Source: an uncultured Thermoproteales archaeon (GTDB lineage Archaea > Thermoproteota > Thermoprotei > Thermoproteales > Thermoproteaceae). Taken from it: a DNA stretch of 64,000 nt. Of the stretch, positions 49,871 to 57,302 are shown piece by piece; the first letter of the stretch is position 1; each line of letters begins with the position of its first letter. Below the pieces are notes generated by a model that was not told the DNA's origin, did no database searches, and saw only the letters and a program-made list of their open reading frames with translations. The position numbers and the translations under genes were made by a program. The DNA lies in NCBI GenBank assembly GCA_938027595.1, contig CALJAK010000001.1, forward strand, positions 101,899-165,898, written 5' to 3'.

Positions 49871-49893
49871 ATAGAGGGACTTTCTTTAGACAT

Positions 49894-50262
49894 ATGGCTG
49901 AGATTCGGACAGTTTCTAGGGCGTATGCTGATAGAAACGACGCGATGCGCGTCAAGCTCGTGACGGTCAAGTTCCTCAAGGAGCAGGTACAAAACGCAAG
50001 GGGCAACCTCATAACTTTCAGACCATCCAAAGTGATACACAGTCTAAATCTGTACGACATGCAAGACTTGAGGGCAAAGACTGTGTTGGTGAGGTCGTTC
50101 CTAGACGATTTGGTGCAGAGGGGTTACGTAGCTATAATCAAGCGGAGCGCCAGGGGGAAAGTCTACGGGCTCTACAGAAGTAACAAACTTTGGGATTTTT
50201 TACATGTATACGACCCAGAGAGAGTTCTAGAAATTCTAGAGACGGAGAAAATTCAACAATAG
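49894..50262 (+). CDS. Putative winged-helix DNA-binding protein
   Basis: A 122-aa basic protein. The segment TVLVRSFLDDLVQRGYVAII then RSARGKVYGLYR has the shape of a winged helix: recognition helix, turn and beta-hairpin wing. The N-terminal half (VKLVTVKFLKEQVQNARGN) is also helical. No full match to a known regulator family. ATG 49894 has an AATAAATAAAT box at 49861-49873, so it is transcribed separately from the helicase operon and could be its regulator. Confidence 0.6.
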   Translation: MAEIRTVSRAYADRNDAMRVKLVTVKFLKEQVQNARGNLITFRPSKVIHSLNLYDMQDLRAKTVLVRSFLDDLVQRGYVAIIKRSARGKVYGLYRSNKLWDFLHVYDPERVLEILETEKIQQ

Positions 50263-50290
50263 CGTTATATACATACACCGTGAGTAATGG

Positions 50291-51166
50291 GTGTATAGCG
50301 AGTTGGAGTTTTTGTCTAGGTATAGAAACAAGTTCAAGACAGCGCTGGTGGGCAGTTACGTCGGCGGTCGTTATGTAGAGCCACCCATCGTGCGGATAAA
50401 CAGCTTGGTTTTCCTCGTCCCCATAGCGCTCTCTGTAATTCCCGTCTTGTTGTTTAGAAATCTAGCTCTCCAGTGGATTGTGGGCGTTGGGCTTATACTA
50501 ACTACTTACTTATCGCTCTATCACTACCTACGTGGCAAATGTTTCACTCCAGACGTGGTGAGAGTAGTGAAGACGAACTACGGCGATGTGGAGTGGTTGA
50601 GGCGGAATAAGATACAAATTCTGGAAAATCCCCAATTGCTCCCAGGCGATTATGAAATGTATTACGACAAGTCGAGAGTTTGTGTCTCTAGAGAGAAACG
50701 TCCGGTGGCGTTCACGCTGGACGGCCCCAAGGGGCCTGTGGTTTACTTCACCACTGGACTCTACGCCAGACTCTCGCCAGAGGAGTTGGAGGCGGTGTTG
50801 GCACACGAGAGGGGGCATGTCAAGTATAGACATACATACAAACTGTTGACTTTCCTCATTGCTGAATACAGTTTGAGACTCCCCATGGTGTATCTAGTGT
50901 ATTCCCACTCTCTACTACTTCTCGCAATACATCTACTGGGGGTGGCGATGCTCTTTGCAGCTTTGCTCCAGATGTTTGAACTTGAGGCTGACCAACATGC
51001 GGCGGTTGGACATAGAGAGAAATTAATCTCGGCTCTAGTCAAGTTGGACTGGAACGGGATTTTGGAGTCGCTAGCGAACCCCACGGCGGTTAAGTTATCC
51101 CTACTAGCGAGGACACACCCACCGACGTTAGACAGACTGAAGCGTCTCCATGTATTTCATCGCTAA
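50291..51166 (+). CDS. M48-family membrane metalloprotease
   Basis: A 291-aa protein with a zinc motif in VLAHERGHVKYRH and a likely third ligand in FELEADQHAA. Two hydrophobic segments (about residues 42-85) precede it and two more follow the active site. It differs from the HtpX at 22.6 kb in having a polar N-terminus of about 40 residues. GTG 50291 has TTATATAC at 50264-50271 upstream. Its end overlaps the next gene by 17 bp, suggesting the two are coupled. Confidence 0.82.
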   Translation: MYSELEFLSRYRNKFKTALVGSYVGGRYVEPPIVRINSLVFLVPIALSVIPVLLFRNLALQWIVGVGLILTTYLSLYHYLRGKCFTPDVVRVVKTNYGDVEWLRRNKIQILENPQLLPGDYEMYYDKSRVCVSREKRPVAFTLDGPKGPVVYFTTGLYARLSPEELEAVLAHERGHVKYRHTYKLLTFLIAEYSLRLPMVYLVYSHSLLLLAIHLLGVAMLFAALLQMFELEADQHAAVGHREKLISALVKLDWNGILESLANPTAVKLSLLARTHPPTLDRLKRLHVFHR

Positions 51167-51524
51167 ACTAGCCAAACTGGCGGACCAGTTGGAGAAGGCG
51201 TCTCAACGGTGTGGAGATGAAGATGTGAAGAAATTAGTGTCTGAGTTGTATAACCAAATATATATAATTATAAACACGATTGAAAAAATATACATGATGT
51301 ACATGGAGTTAGATATATTGATGAAGACAAATCTAAAAGCAGACCTAAGCATGTATCTAGATATAGAGATGCCCCAACACGAGAAGTTGTCTGATTACAT
51401 AAATAGAGCGAGAGAAGCCGGCCGCGACCCCGACAAGACTGTGGCATATCTACTGAGCGCCGGTTTTGCCCGCCTGGAGTTGAAAGACGGCGAGTTGTAC
51501 ATCAGGGGAAATCAGCGCTATTAA
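51150..51524 (+). CDS. Helical protein of unknown function coupled to the M48 protease
   Basis: A 124-aa protein, mostly helical (KLAKLADQLEKASQRCG, then LYNQIYIIINTIEKIYMMYM), with a short beta-hairpin at the end (ARLELKDGELYIRG). ATG 51150 overlaps the protease gene by 17 bp. No family is recognised and no membrane segment is definite. It might be a substrate, adaptor or inhibitor of the protease, by analogy with coupled genes only. Confidence 0.6.
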   Translation: MYFIAKLAKLADQLEKASQRCGDEDVKKLVSELYNQIYIIINTIEKIYMMYMELDILMKTNLKADLSMYLDIEMPQHEKLSDYINRAREAGRDPDKTVAYLLSAGFARLELKDGELYIRGNQRY

Positions 51525-51583
51525 CCCAAGTCACCAATCCTACAGCCTGGTCTCTTCACTTTGGGAAAGTCCAGCCTGTCTTT

Positions 51584-51997
51584 TTAACACTTTTCCATAA
51601 ACTCAACGGCGCTTCTCAAGACAGAAGCTACATCAACCGCAGTTCTGTATCGCCTCCTGAAGCCGCCCCCCTCCACCACCGCTATGTTTCTGTCTATCGC
51701 AATCTCCACCATGGAGGTGGGCGTCACGTACGGTCTGTATCTCAACACATCCCCCAACTCCAGAACCCCCGTGTATGTGTAATACCTAGACTTGGCGAGT
51801 TTCCCCACTCTATCCATGAGTCTAGTCAAGAGCCACGCGGCTTTCTCAAATTCTCGACTGTCAGCTAGACACTCGCGGTTTTGCGCAACCGCCGCCACAT
51901 AGACCGACCCAGCGTATAGATGCACCACAAGTATCCTATCTCGGCTAGTGATAGAGATCCCCCTAACGCCGGGGCTGGAGGTGACGGTCAGCCACAC
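51584..51997 (-). CDS. Protein of unknown function, operon with a zinc-ribbon protein
   Basis: A 137-aa protein that I do not recognise. It has alternating strands (GISITSRDRILVVHLYAGSVYVA) and a C-terminal half rich in Arg and Val. Its ATG lies one base after the stop of the zinc-ribbon gene on the same strand, so they share an mRNA. The composition is ordinary for this genome and no catalytic motif is visible. Confidence 0.55.
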   Translation of the reverse strand: MWLTVTSSPGVRGISITSRDRILVVHLYAGSVYVAAVAQNRECLADSREFEKAAWLLTRLMDRVGKLAKSRYYTYTGVLELGDVLRYRPYVTPTSMVEIAIDRNIAVVEGGGFRRRYRTAVDVASVLRSAVEFMEKC

Positions 51998-51998
51998 T

Positions 51999-52172
51999 TC
52001 ACAACAACTCCAGGGGGGTCACCCCGTCGGGACAGCGGTATTGCAGCTTCCGCGCACATACGTCACAGAAGACATACCCCTTTTTACATATGTACCTATC
52101 TTCAAAAGCGTACAGCCTCCTCCCACATCGTGTACATCTCCCCACTACTAAATTCTTGGGAGGGTAAACCAT
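51999..52172 (-). CDS. Small double zinc-ribbon protein
   Basis: A 57-aa protein: MVYPPKNLVVGRCTRCGRR, then DRYICKKGYVFCDVCARKLQYRCPDG. The CxxC, C, CxxC and C pattern resembles a small LIM-like or paired zinc knuckle. The frame extends upstream to 52235, but ATG 52172 lies about 26 nt from a TTTTTAATG box and I use it. Likely binds nucleic acid or a protein; function unknown. It heads a two-gene operon. Confidence 0.65.
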   Translation of the reverse strand: MVYPPKNLVVGRCTRCGRRLYAFEDRYICKKGYVFCDVCARKLQYRCPDGVTPLELL

Positions 52173-52276
52173 GGCGTGTGAGATGTTAATCATTAAAAAC
52201 CTTTCGCCACACGGCGCCGAGATTCCGCAACGCACACAAGCGCCGTGGAGCTTACTGCCACCACCGGCGTTTGGAG

Positions 52277-53344
52277 TTAGGGGAGAATTTCTCCCTCTCT
52301 CACGTCGCTCTCTACCTCGCGGTTTGGCCCGACGGTCGCCCCCCTGGCTATGTACACTCCGTCTCTTACGTACACTCCGTCCGCCACCACTGCTTCAACT
52401 AACCGACTCCACTTCCCCAACACCACGCCCTCTCCCACAATTGAGTGAGTTACGTAAGTCCCAGCCTCGGCAATAACGCCGTCCATGAAGATGCTCTCCT
52501 TGATTCTGCTGTATGGGCCTATTCTCGCGCCGGCTCCAATCACGGCGTATGGACCCACAAGACTACCGTGCTCTATCACGGCGGTGGGGTCAATGTAAAC
52601 CGGCGGAATGACTCCACTTCTCTCCACTCTACACGCGCTGCACTTCTCCAAAGCGGCGAAATTAGCTCTTAGATAATCCGCGTGGGTCCCTATGTCAAAC
52701 CAAATCCCCCCATGCACGTAGCCATAGACGTCAAATTTGTGAAGCAGCTTGGGGAGGATGTGTTTTGCAATCTTCACCTCGCTGGTGGGTTCTGGAAATT
52801 GAGCTACAGCCTCCGGTTCAAATATGTAGAAACCCGCATTTGCCAAAGTGCCCACAGGCTCTTTCGGCTTTTCTACAAATTGCACTACTCTCCCCCCGTC
52901 GTCTAATGTGACTATGCCAAAACGATTCGCCTCTTCTCGAGACACTTCGATTAGGCCTATGGTGACTGCGGCGTTGGTTTTCTTGTGGAAATTCCACACT
53001 TCCCTTATCGACATGTCTGTGAAGACGTCGCCGTTTGCCACTACCAAGGGTCCATTGAGACCTAGTTGTCTTACTACATTCGCCACAGCCCCCCCGTCGC
53101 CGAGTGGTCGGTCTTCTTCTACAATTTTCACTCTGTTAAACCACTTGGCGTTTATGTGGTTTCTAACGAGATTTGACAAGTATCCAGCGGAAACCACCGG
53201 CTCGGTGATTTCTAACATGTTTTCAATCACCCAATCTAACACTGGTTTTCCCAACACTGGAAATAGCGGCTTGGGTTTTGTATAACTGAGGGGTCTCAAC
53301 CTCGTGGCGAATCCGCCGGATAGGATAATTCCACATTCAGCCAT
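52277..53344 (-). CDS. Sugar-1-phosphate nucleotidyltransferase with left-handed beta-helix
   Basis: A 355-aa GT-A-like nucleotidyltransferase. The N-terminal GGFATRLRPLSYTKPKPLFPV binds the NTP, GDVFTDM has the metal Asp, and HGGIWFDIGTHADYL is in the sugar site. A C-terminal hexapeptide left-handed helix (IDPTAVIEHGSLVGPYAVIG and following) is typical of mannose-1-phosphate guanylyltransferase or glucose-1-phosphate thymidylyltransferase families. The exact sugar is not readable. It may feed donors to the glycosyltransferases encoded elsewhere in the window. A C7 tract lies at 53089-53095. Confidence 0.88.
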   Translation of the reverse strand: MAECGIILSGGFATRLRPLSYTKPKPLFPVLGKPVLDWVIENMLEITEPVVSAGYLSNLVRNHINAKWFNRVKIVEEDRPLGDGGAVANVVRQLGLNGPLVVANGDVFTDMSIREVWNFHKKTNAAVTIGLIEVSREEANRFGIVTLDDGGRVVQFVEKPKEPVGTLANAGFYIFEPEAVAQFPEPTSEVKIAKHILPKLLHKFDVYGYVHGGIWFDIGTHADYLRANFAALEKCSACRVERSGVIPPVYIDPTAVIEHGSLVGPYAVIGAGARIGPYSRIKESIFMDGVIAEAGTYVTHSIVGEGVVLGKWSRLVEAVVADGVYVRDGVYIARGATVGPNREVESDVREGEILP

Positions 53345-53348
53345 GTAG

Positions 53349-54035
53349 TTACTGTAATTTAGTTATAAATTCGTAAGCTGCAGTCTCCACGTCTTCTATA
53401 GACACTTCAGATTTATACACCACGTTTCCCCCCTCGCCTACTATGAAGAGAACTCTCTCACTCCGCGACGTGTTTAAGTAAAATCTAGCCACGACGTATT
53501 TACTTCCCCGTCTTGCGAGAATTTCGTAAGGCATCAACCCCAGTCTACAGACGCAGTTTAGACTCAACTCGCCAATTCGTTGTAAAATTCTAGCGGTAAC
53601 CCACGCCTTCCTCGCCACTTCTATGCTAGAGGGCACTGCGTTTATATGCAGCAACGTACCTGCCCGCGAAGCTCCAATCGCTATGGTGGGGTTTGTGTTA
53701 GACAAGAATATTGGCGTGTTCCAGACGTGTTCCCAACTGCCGTACTCTCTGTTCTTCACAGCGCTGAGACTGACGGCTCTCTGAGATAGAGGTCTGAGAC
53801 CACTGGCGTCGAGGAGATACGCCTGTTTACTTAGAGCCACCCCCTTGACTGTGGTGCTGGAGAAAGACGCCAAAGCCACGTGACCTCTTACAAAATCCCG
53901 CACTTCCGGCTCGACTGAGTCTAGAGAAACTTCTACTTTCTCCTCAATTTTCTTCCCACTCTCTACGTCTAGGTAGATTACTCTACCTCCAGACACCCCT
54001 ACGGCTATTACACACGGCGTGTTGAAAGTCGCCAT
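53349..54035 (-). CDS. Protein of unknown function divergent from a small helical protein
   Basis: A 228-aa protein I do not recognise. It is beta-rich with a cell-surface-like or propeller-like feel (VIAVGVSGGRVIYLDVESG, ILARRGSKYVVARFYLN), though repeats are not clear enough to call. ATG 54035 is chosen over earlier in-frame starts because a palindromic TATA box at 54055-54068 sits about 20 bp away. It ends five bases before the nucleotidyltransferase gene start, so the two may be cotranscribed. Confidence 0.6.
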   Translation of the reverse strand: MATFNTPCVIAVGVSGGRVIYLDVESGKKIEEKVEVSLDSVEPEVRDFVRGHVALASFSSTTVKGVALSKQAYLLDASGLRPLSQRAVSLSAVKNREYGSWEHVWNTPIFLSNTNPTIAIGASRAGTLLHINAVPSSIEVARKAWVTARILQRIGELSLNCVCRLGLMPYEILARRGSKYVVARFYLNTSRSERVLFIVGEGGNVVYKSEVSIEDVETAAYEFITKLQ

Positions 54036-54054
54036 GGATTTTTTACACATTTAC

Positions 54055-54068
54055 TTGAAATATTTCAA
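54055..54068. promoter_or_regulatory. Palindromic TATA box between two divergent genes
   Basis: TTGAAATATTTCAA is a perfect 14-bp palindrome, about 20 bp from ATG 54035 on the minus strand and 14 bp from GTG 54082 (20 bp from ATG 54088) on the plus strand. It is the only box in the gap, and it may drive both genes. Confidence 0.5.
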
Positions 54069-54081
54069 TTTCACTATCTCC

Positions 54082-54273
54082 GTGGACATGCGTGCTTTAG
54101 TTAAATTAATTACTGCACACATCAGAGACGAACCTGTAGATCTAGACCAACTCTTAGATTCGCTAGGCGTAGAAATGACGTGGCTGGATAAAATTGAGTT
54201 AGTTAGAAACTTAGAGGGCGTGGAGGCGGTGTATTACACAATCTCTGGAAAAATTTTATTGAGAAAAAGGTAA
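54082..54273 (+). CDS. Small helical protein heading the HIT-ATPase-PIN operon
   Basis: A 63-aa protein from GTG 54082 (61 aa from ATG 54088). It begins (V)DMRALVKLITAHIRDEP and ends YYTISGKILLRKR, with a predicted helix pair and a final beta-hairpin, possibly a winged-helix-like fragment. No family is recognised. The TAA stop overlaps the HIT ATG as TAATG, so it is the first gene of a coupled series that runs through the HIT protein, an ATPase, a PIN protein and RNA polymerase subunit genes. Confidence 0.55.
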   Translation: MDMRALVKLITAHIRDEPVDLDQLLDSLGVEMTWLDKIELVRNLEGVEAVYYTISGKILLRKR

Positions 54274-54731
54274 TGTACCGCCCAATATTCACCCCCTGGC
54301 GTTATAAATACATAAAAAACATAGATAAAGGTGGTTGTTTCCTCTGCAGAGCTGTCTCTGAGAACGCTGACGACTTGAATTTAATTCCACACAGGGGGAG
54401 GGAGGTTTTTCTAATTCTGAATAAATATCCATATACTTGGGGACACGTTATGGTAGCTCCCTATAGACACATTTCTCAATTTGAAGATTTAAATGACGAC
54501 GAGTGGGTTGAGATGATGCAGTTGACTCACAGAGCTATAGACGCCTTGAGGACTGTGACTGGAGTTAGAGATTTCATAATTGGCATCAACATCGGCAGAG
54601 CCGCCGGCGCGGGTTTGGAGAGTCACTTACACCTCCACATAATTCCACTGAAAGAGATCGAGTCCACTGGAGACCTCGAGTTGGTGGAGTTGACGCGGGA
54701 GTTGAGGAAATGTTTAGAGAAATCTGTCTAA
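54273..54731 (+). CDS. HIT-family nucleotide hydrolase/transferase
   Basis: A 152-aa HIT protein with the triad HLHLHII (HxHxH). The N-terminal CFLCRAV pair and strand VFLILNKYPYTWGHVMVAP are typical of the Ap4A-hydrolase-like group, with FEDLNDDEWVEMMQL following. It likely hydrolyses dinucleoside polyphosphates or nucleoside phosphoramidates; the partner substrate is unknown. It starts inside the previous stop (TAATG) and its end overlaps the ATPase gene by 22 bp, so it is translated from the same mRNA. Confidence 0.92.
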   Translation: MYRPIFTPWRYKYIKNIDKGGCFLCRAVSENADDLNLIPHRGREVFLILNKYPYTWGHVMVAPYRHISQFEDLNDDEWVEMMQLTHRAIDALRTVTGVRDFIIGINIGRAAGAGLESHLHLHIIPLKEIESTGDLELVELTRELRKCLEKSV

Positions 54732-55750
54732 CTAACTTCCGCGGGGTAGACAGCAAGTGCATTCGACTTGGACAAGTCACATTGATTTATGGACCTCCAG
54801 ACTCCGGCAAGACGACGTTTATGGAGGCGTTGGCTTTGTTAATGCAGAGTAGGGGAGAGCAGTGGTTAACGCTGGAGGGACCGTTGTTGATTATACACGA
54901 GCCCGAGGACATACACCAGGGGGGCGATTTGGAGAAACCATTCGTCATAGAGTTCACAGTGCGGATGGAGTTGGGGGAGGTGACTTATGGCTACAAGTAC
55001 GCCACAGCCACTAGCTACGTAGAACAGTGGCTTGCGCTAGATGGAGTCAAGTTAGTTCACCTCGCCAAGAGAAACGGCGGGGGTAGTCTGACGTATCCAA
55101 TGGAGGTGCCTCTCTGCACGGCGCCGTACGCAGTGATAAACGAAGACGTCTTGATCACATGCAGCGCCGTGGAAGACGAGAGAGTGAAAAAAGCCGAGAG
55201 GACACTCTTTGACCTCAGGGTGGGGCTGCGGGATAAGTTTTACTTTATAAGCAGCAGACGGCTAGCGGCGTGGAAGTACACTTACGAAACTCACGTGGAC
55301 CTCATGCCAGCCACCGCAGTGGGTCCCGAGGGGCAGTTTGTGCCGCATCACTTGTCTAAAATATTGTCTCAACCTCAGTACCATCGCTTGAGGGAGGAGT
55401 TGTACAAATATCTACCGGTGACTGGCGTTGAAGACGTGCGGGTGGGATTTGTGAAGAGTGGACGTATTGGCATGTACGTCAAGTCCCGCCACTGGACTAA
55501 CGCCTACAACGCCGGGCTCTACACCAAGTCCGTCTTCTCTATTGTTCTCCAACTTCTGTTAGCTACGGAGGGCTCTGCGGTTTTCATAGACGACGTGGAT
55601 TTGGGTGTTTCCTCTCGCCATTTTCAACATTTACTCCAAGCCATGTTGGAAATTGCACAACGGCGGCGTTTGCAGTTAGTGCTGACTGCCAGAGAGCCGG
55701 CGTTTAGAAACGTGGCGGAGAAGTACGACATGCATATAGTTGAGTTGTGA
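54710..55750 (+). CDS. SMC/RecF-like ATPase
   Basis: A 346-aa P-loop ATPase with SMC-like framing: start FREICLTNFRGVDSKCI, Walker A GPPDSGKTT (residues 28-36) and Walker B VFIDDVDLGV at about residue 290. ABC-like signature is not obvious, so it may belong to the OLD/RecF or AAA_15/21-like group. It has no nuclease (TOPRIM) domain. It overlaps the HIT gene by 22 bp and its stop overlaps the PIN gene start (GTGA). The role in this transcription/RNA operon is unknown. Confidence 0.72.
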   Translation: MFREICLTNFRGVDSKCIRLGQVTLIYGPPDSGKTTFMEALALLMQSRGEQWLTLEGPLLIIHEPEDIHQGGDLEKPFVIEFTVRMELGEVTYGYKYATATSYVEQWLALDGVKLVHLAKRNGGGSLTYPMEVPLCTAPYAVINEDVLITCSAVEDERVKKAERTLFDLRVGLRDKFYFISSRRLAAWKYTYETHVDLMPATAVGPEGQFVPHHLSKILSQPQYHRLREELYKYLPVTGVEDVRVGFVKSGRIGMYVKSRHWTNAYNAGLYTKSVFSIVLQLLLATEGSAVFIDDVDLGVSSRHFQHLLQAMLEIAQRRRLQLVLTAREPAFRNVAEKYDMHIVEL

Positions 55751-56085
55751 AGTTGGTGTTAGACACTTCAGCTTTGTTGTACATAGTGGAGCGTAGGGTC
55801 GATTTGTTTCAACTAACCCCCTTCGAGATATACATACCCACCGCAGTGTTGCGAGAGCTCCAGTTGCTCAGCCGGAGGAACCGGAAGGCGAGAGTGGTGC
55901 TGGAGTTGCTCTCTCGCATTAGGGTGGAGTTCGTGGAGACTGGCGACGAGGCGGACGCCGCAGTGTTGACTGCCGCCAGAGAGCTAAATGCAGTGTTAGT
56001 TACTGGAGACGCTGAGTTAGTGGAGAGAGCTAGAAAACTCGGCGTTTCGGTAGCTCTCTTTCACAAGAAACAATTAACACTTTAA
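55747..56085 (+). CDS. PIN-domain RNase-like protein
   Basis: A 112-aa PIN protein: start KLVLDTSALLYIVERR (first Asp), central RELQLLSRRNRKAR and late LVTGDAELVERARKLGV (second acidic cluster). Archaeal Fcf1/Utp24-like PIN proteins occur beside the RpoE' and Spt4 genes, as here, so a role in rRNA processing or RNA turnover is plausible. No antitoxin gene is evident next to it, arguing against a simple VapC. GTG 55747 overlaps the ATPase stop. Confidence 0.85.
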   Translation: MKLVLDTSALLYIVERRVDLFQLTPFEIYIPTAVLRELQLLSRRNRKARVVLELLSRIRVEFVETGDEADAAVLTAARELNAVLVTGDAELVERARKLGVSVALFHKKQLTL

Positions 56086-56113
56086 AGATATAAATGTCTA
56101 GATATTCGCCACT

Positions 56114-56689
56114 GTGCCTTTTAGATTAGTAGAGGTAGAAGACTACGTGAGGATTCCCCCCACTGACTTTGGGAAACCTCTTGAGGAGATCGCCCTGCAG
56201 CAATTGAAAAACCGATATGAGGGGAGGGTTTTGAGAGAAGTGGGTTACGTATTGGCGGTAATTTCGGCGAAGGTGTCTAACGAGGGAGTGATTGTCTTCG
56301 GCGACGGTGGTACATATCACAAAGCGGTGTTTCAACTACTGGTTTTCATACCGCTAGACGGGGAGGTTTTGGACGGGGTAGTGGAAAACGTCCGGGAGAT
56401 GGGTATGTTGTTGAGAGTTGGCCCCGTCCTCGGTTTCATAAACAAAATACATGTGATGGACGAGCCTAACGTGTATTTCGATGGGAGTACCAAGAGTTAC
56501 ATTGGGGAGAGGACAAAGAGGAAGATAACTGTGGGCGACTTGGCGAGAGCGCGCGTCACTGGCTTGAGTTTCTCCACGCCCAGGGAGGGCACTGACTTAG
56601 TGCTTAGAGTTACGCTAACTATGAGAATGGCGGGGTTGGGCAAGTTAGAGTGGTTGAGGGAAAAGAAACCGGCGGCTAGGAAGACATGA
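56114..56689 (+). CDS. rpoE1: RNA polymerase subunit Rpo7 (RpoE')
   Basis: Stalk subunit of archaeal RNA polymerase (191 aa). The N-terminal tip domain has FRLVEVEDYVRIPPTDFG, LKNRYEGRVLREVGYVLAVI; the C-terminal S1/OB domain includes VGPVLGFINKIHVMDEPN and RVTGLSF. It works with Rpo4 to bind RNA and help open complexes form. GTG 56114 has a 28-bp gap from the PIN gene. spt4 overlaps its end by 4 bp (ATGA). Conserved pair in archaea. Confidence 0.95.
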   Translation: MPFRLVEVEDYVRIPPTDFGKPLEEIALQQLKNRYEGRVLREVGYVLAVISAKVSNEGVIVFGDGGTYHKAVFQLLVFIPLDGEVLDGVVENVREMGMLLRVGPVLGFINKIHVMDEPNVYFDGSTKSYIGERTKRKITVGDLARARVTGLSFSTPREGTDLVLRVTLTMRMAGLGKLEWLREKKPAARKT

Positions 56690-56901
56690 AGAAGAAAACT
56701 CTAAGCGGCTACAAAGCTTGTAGGCAATGTAAGTACATAATGCCTCAAGACGCTAAGCAATGCCCCAACTGCGGTTCTGAAGACTTTGCTGGACAGTGGA
56801 GGGGTATGATTGCCGTCATCGACCCGGAGAAGTCTTGCTTGGCGAAGAGATTGGGTTTGGGGAAGCCGGGTATCTATGCCCTCGAGTTGGTGGAGGAGTG
56901 A
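56686..56901 (+). CDS. spt4: Transcription elongation factor Spt4 (RpoE'')
   Basis: A 71-aa zinc-ribbon protein that with Spt5 closes the clamp of RNA polymerase and aids processivity. The four cysteines are in CRQCKY and CPNCGS, followed by GQWRGMIAVIDPEKSCLAKR. The length is short but normal for crenarchaea. Its ATG overlaps the rpoE1 stop and its 3' end overlaps an opposite-strand unknown gene by 28 bp. Confidence 0.93.
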   Translation: MKKKTLSGYKACRQCKYIMPQDAKQCPNCGSEDFAGQWRGMIAVIDPEKSCLAKRLGLGKPGIYALELVEE

Positions 56902-57257
56902 CATTTAGACACGCGGCTGGCTATTTGAAAGAGGTAGTTTCTATATCTATCTAACTCTCTGAGGAGTAAGTCGTACTCCACCGGCGGCAGCGCCGGCTCT
57001 TCGCCGTATAACTCTCTCAACACAGCTCTGAGACCCCCCCTGCTCAATTTGTCGTAGAGCTCCAGCAAGTTCCTCAAGCGAGATTCAAAAATGTAGAAGT
57101 TATTCACTAACTCAGCTACGTCTCTCTCTGTGAGACAACCGCCGCAGTCCCAGTATTTAACTAACAAATCTATAGCTTCCACAACGCGGCGGCCTGTGGC
57201 TTTCTGGAAAGTCCGCTGTTTCAATTTCTCTCTCAGTAACTCCACGGCGGACTCCAC
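56874..57257 (-). CDS. Protein of unknown function convergent with spt4
   Basis: A 127-aa mainly helical protein (ESAVELLREKLKQRTFQKATG, LTERDVAELVNNFYIFESRL, LLLRELDRYRNYLF) with a cysteine pair (CGGC, residues about 37-41) that might bind a metal or be redox active. I do not recognise the family. It overlaps spt4 by 28 bp and faces the alaS promoter. A C7 tract lies at 57034-57040. Confidence 0.6.
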   Translation of the reverse strand: MESAVELLREKLKQRTFQKATGRRVVEAIDLLVKYWDCGGCLTERDVAELVNNFYIFESRLRNLLELYDKLSRGGLRAVLRELYGEEPALPPVEYDLLLRELDRYRNYLFQIASRVSKCHSSTNSRA

Positions 57258-57302
57258 GGCGTTGTGTGCTAAATTTTTTTAAATATCTATCACTGGTGTA
57301 CA

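Noticed and set aside
55747..56085. VapC toxin of a toxin-antitoxin pair
   Set aside because: No antitoxin-like gene is adjacent, and the place next to rpoE1 and spt4 suits an Fcf1-like PIN protein.
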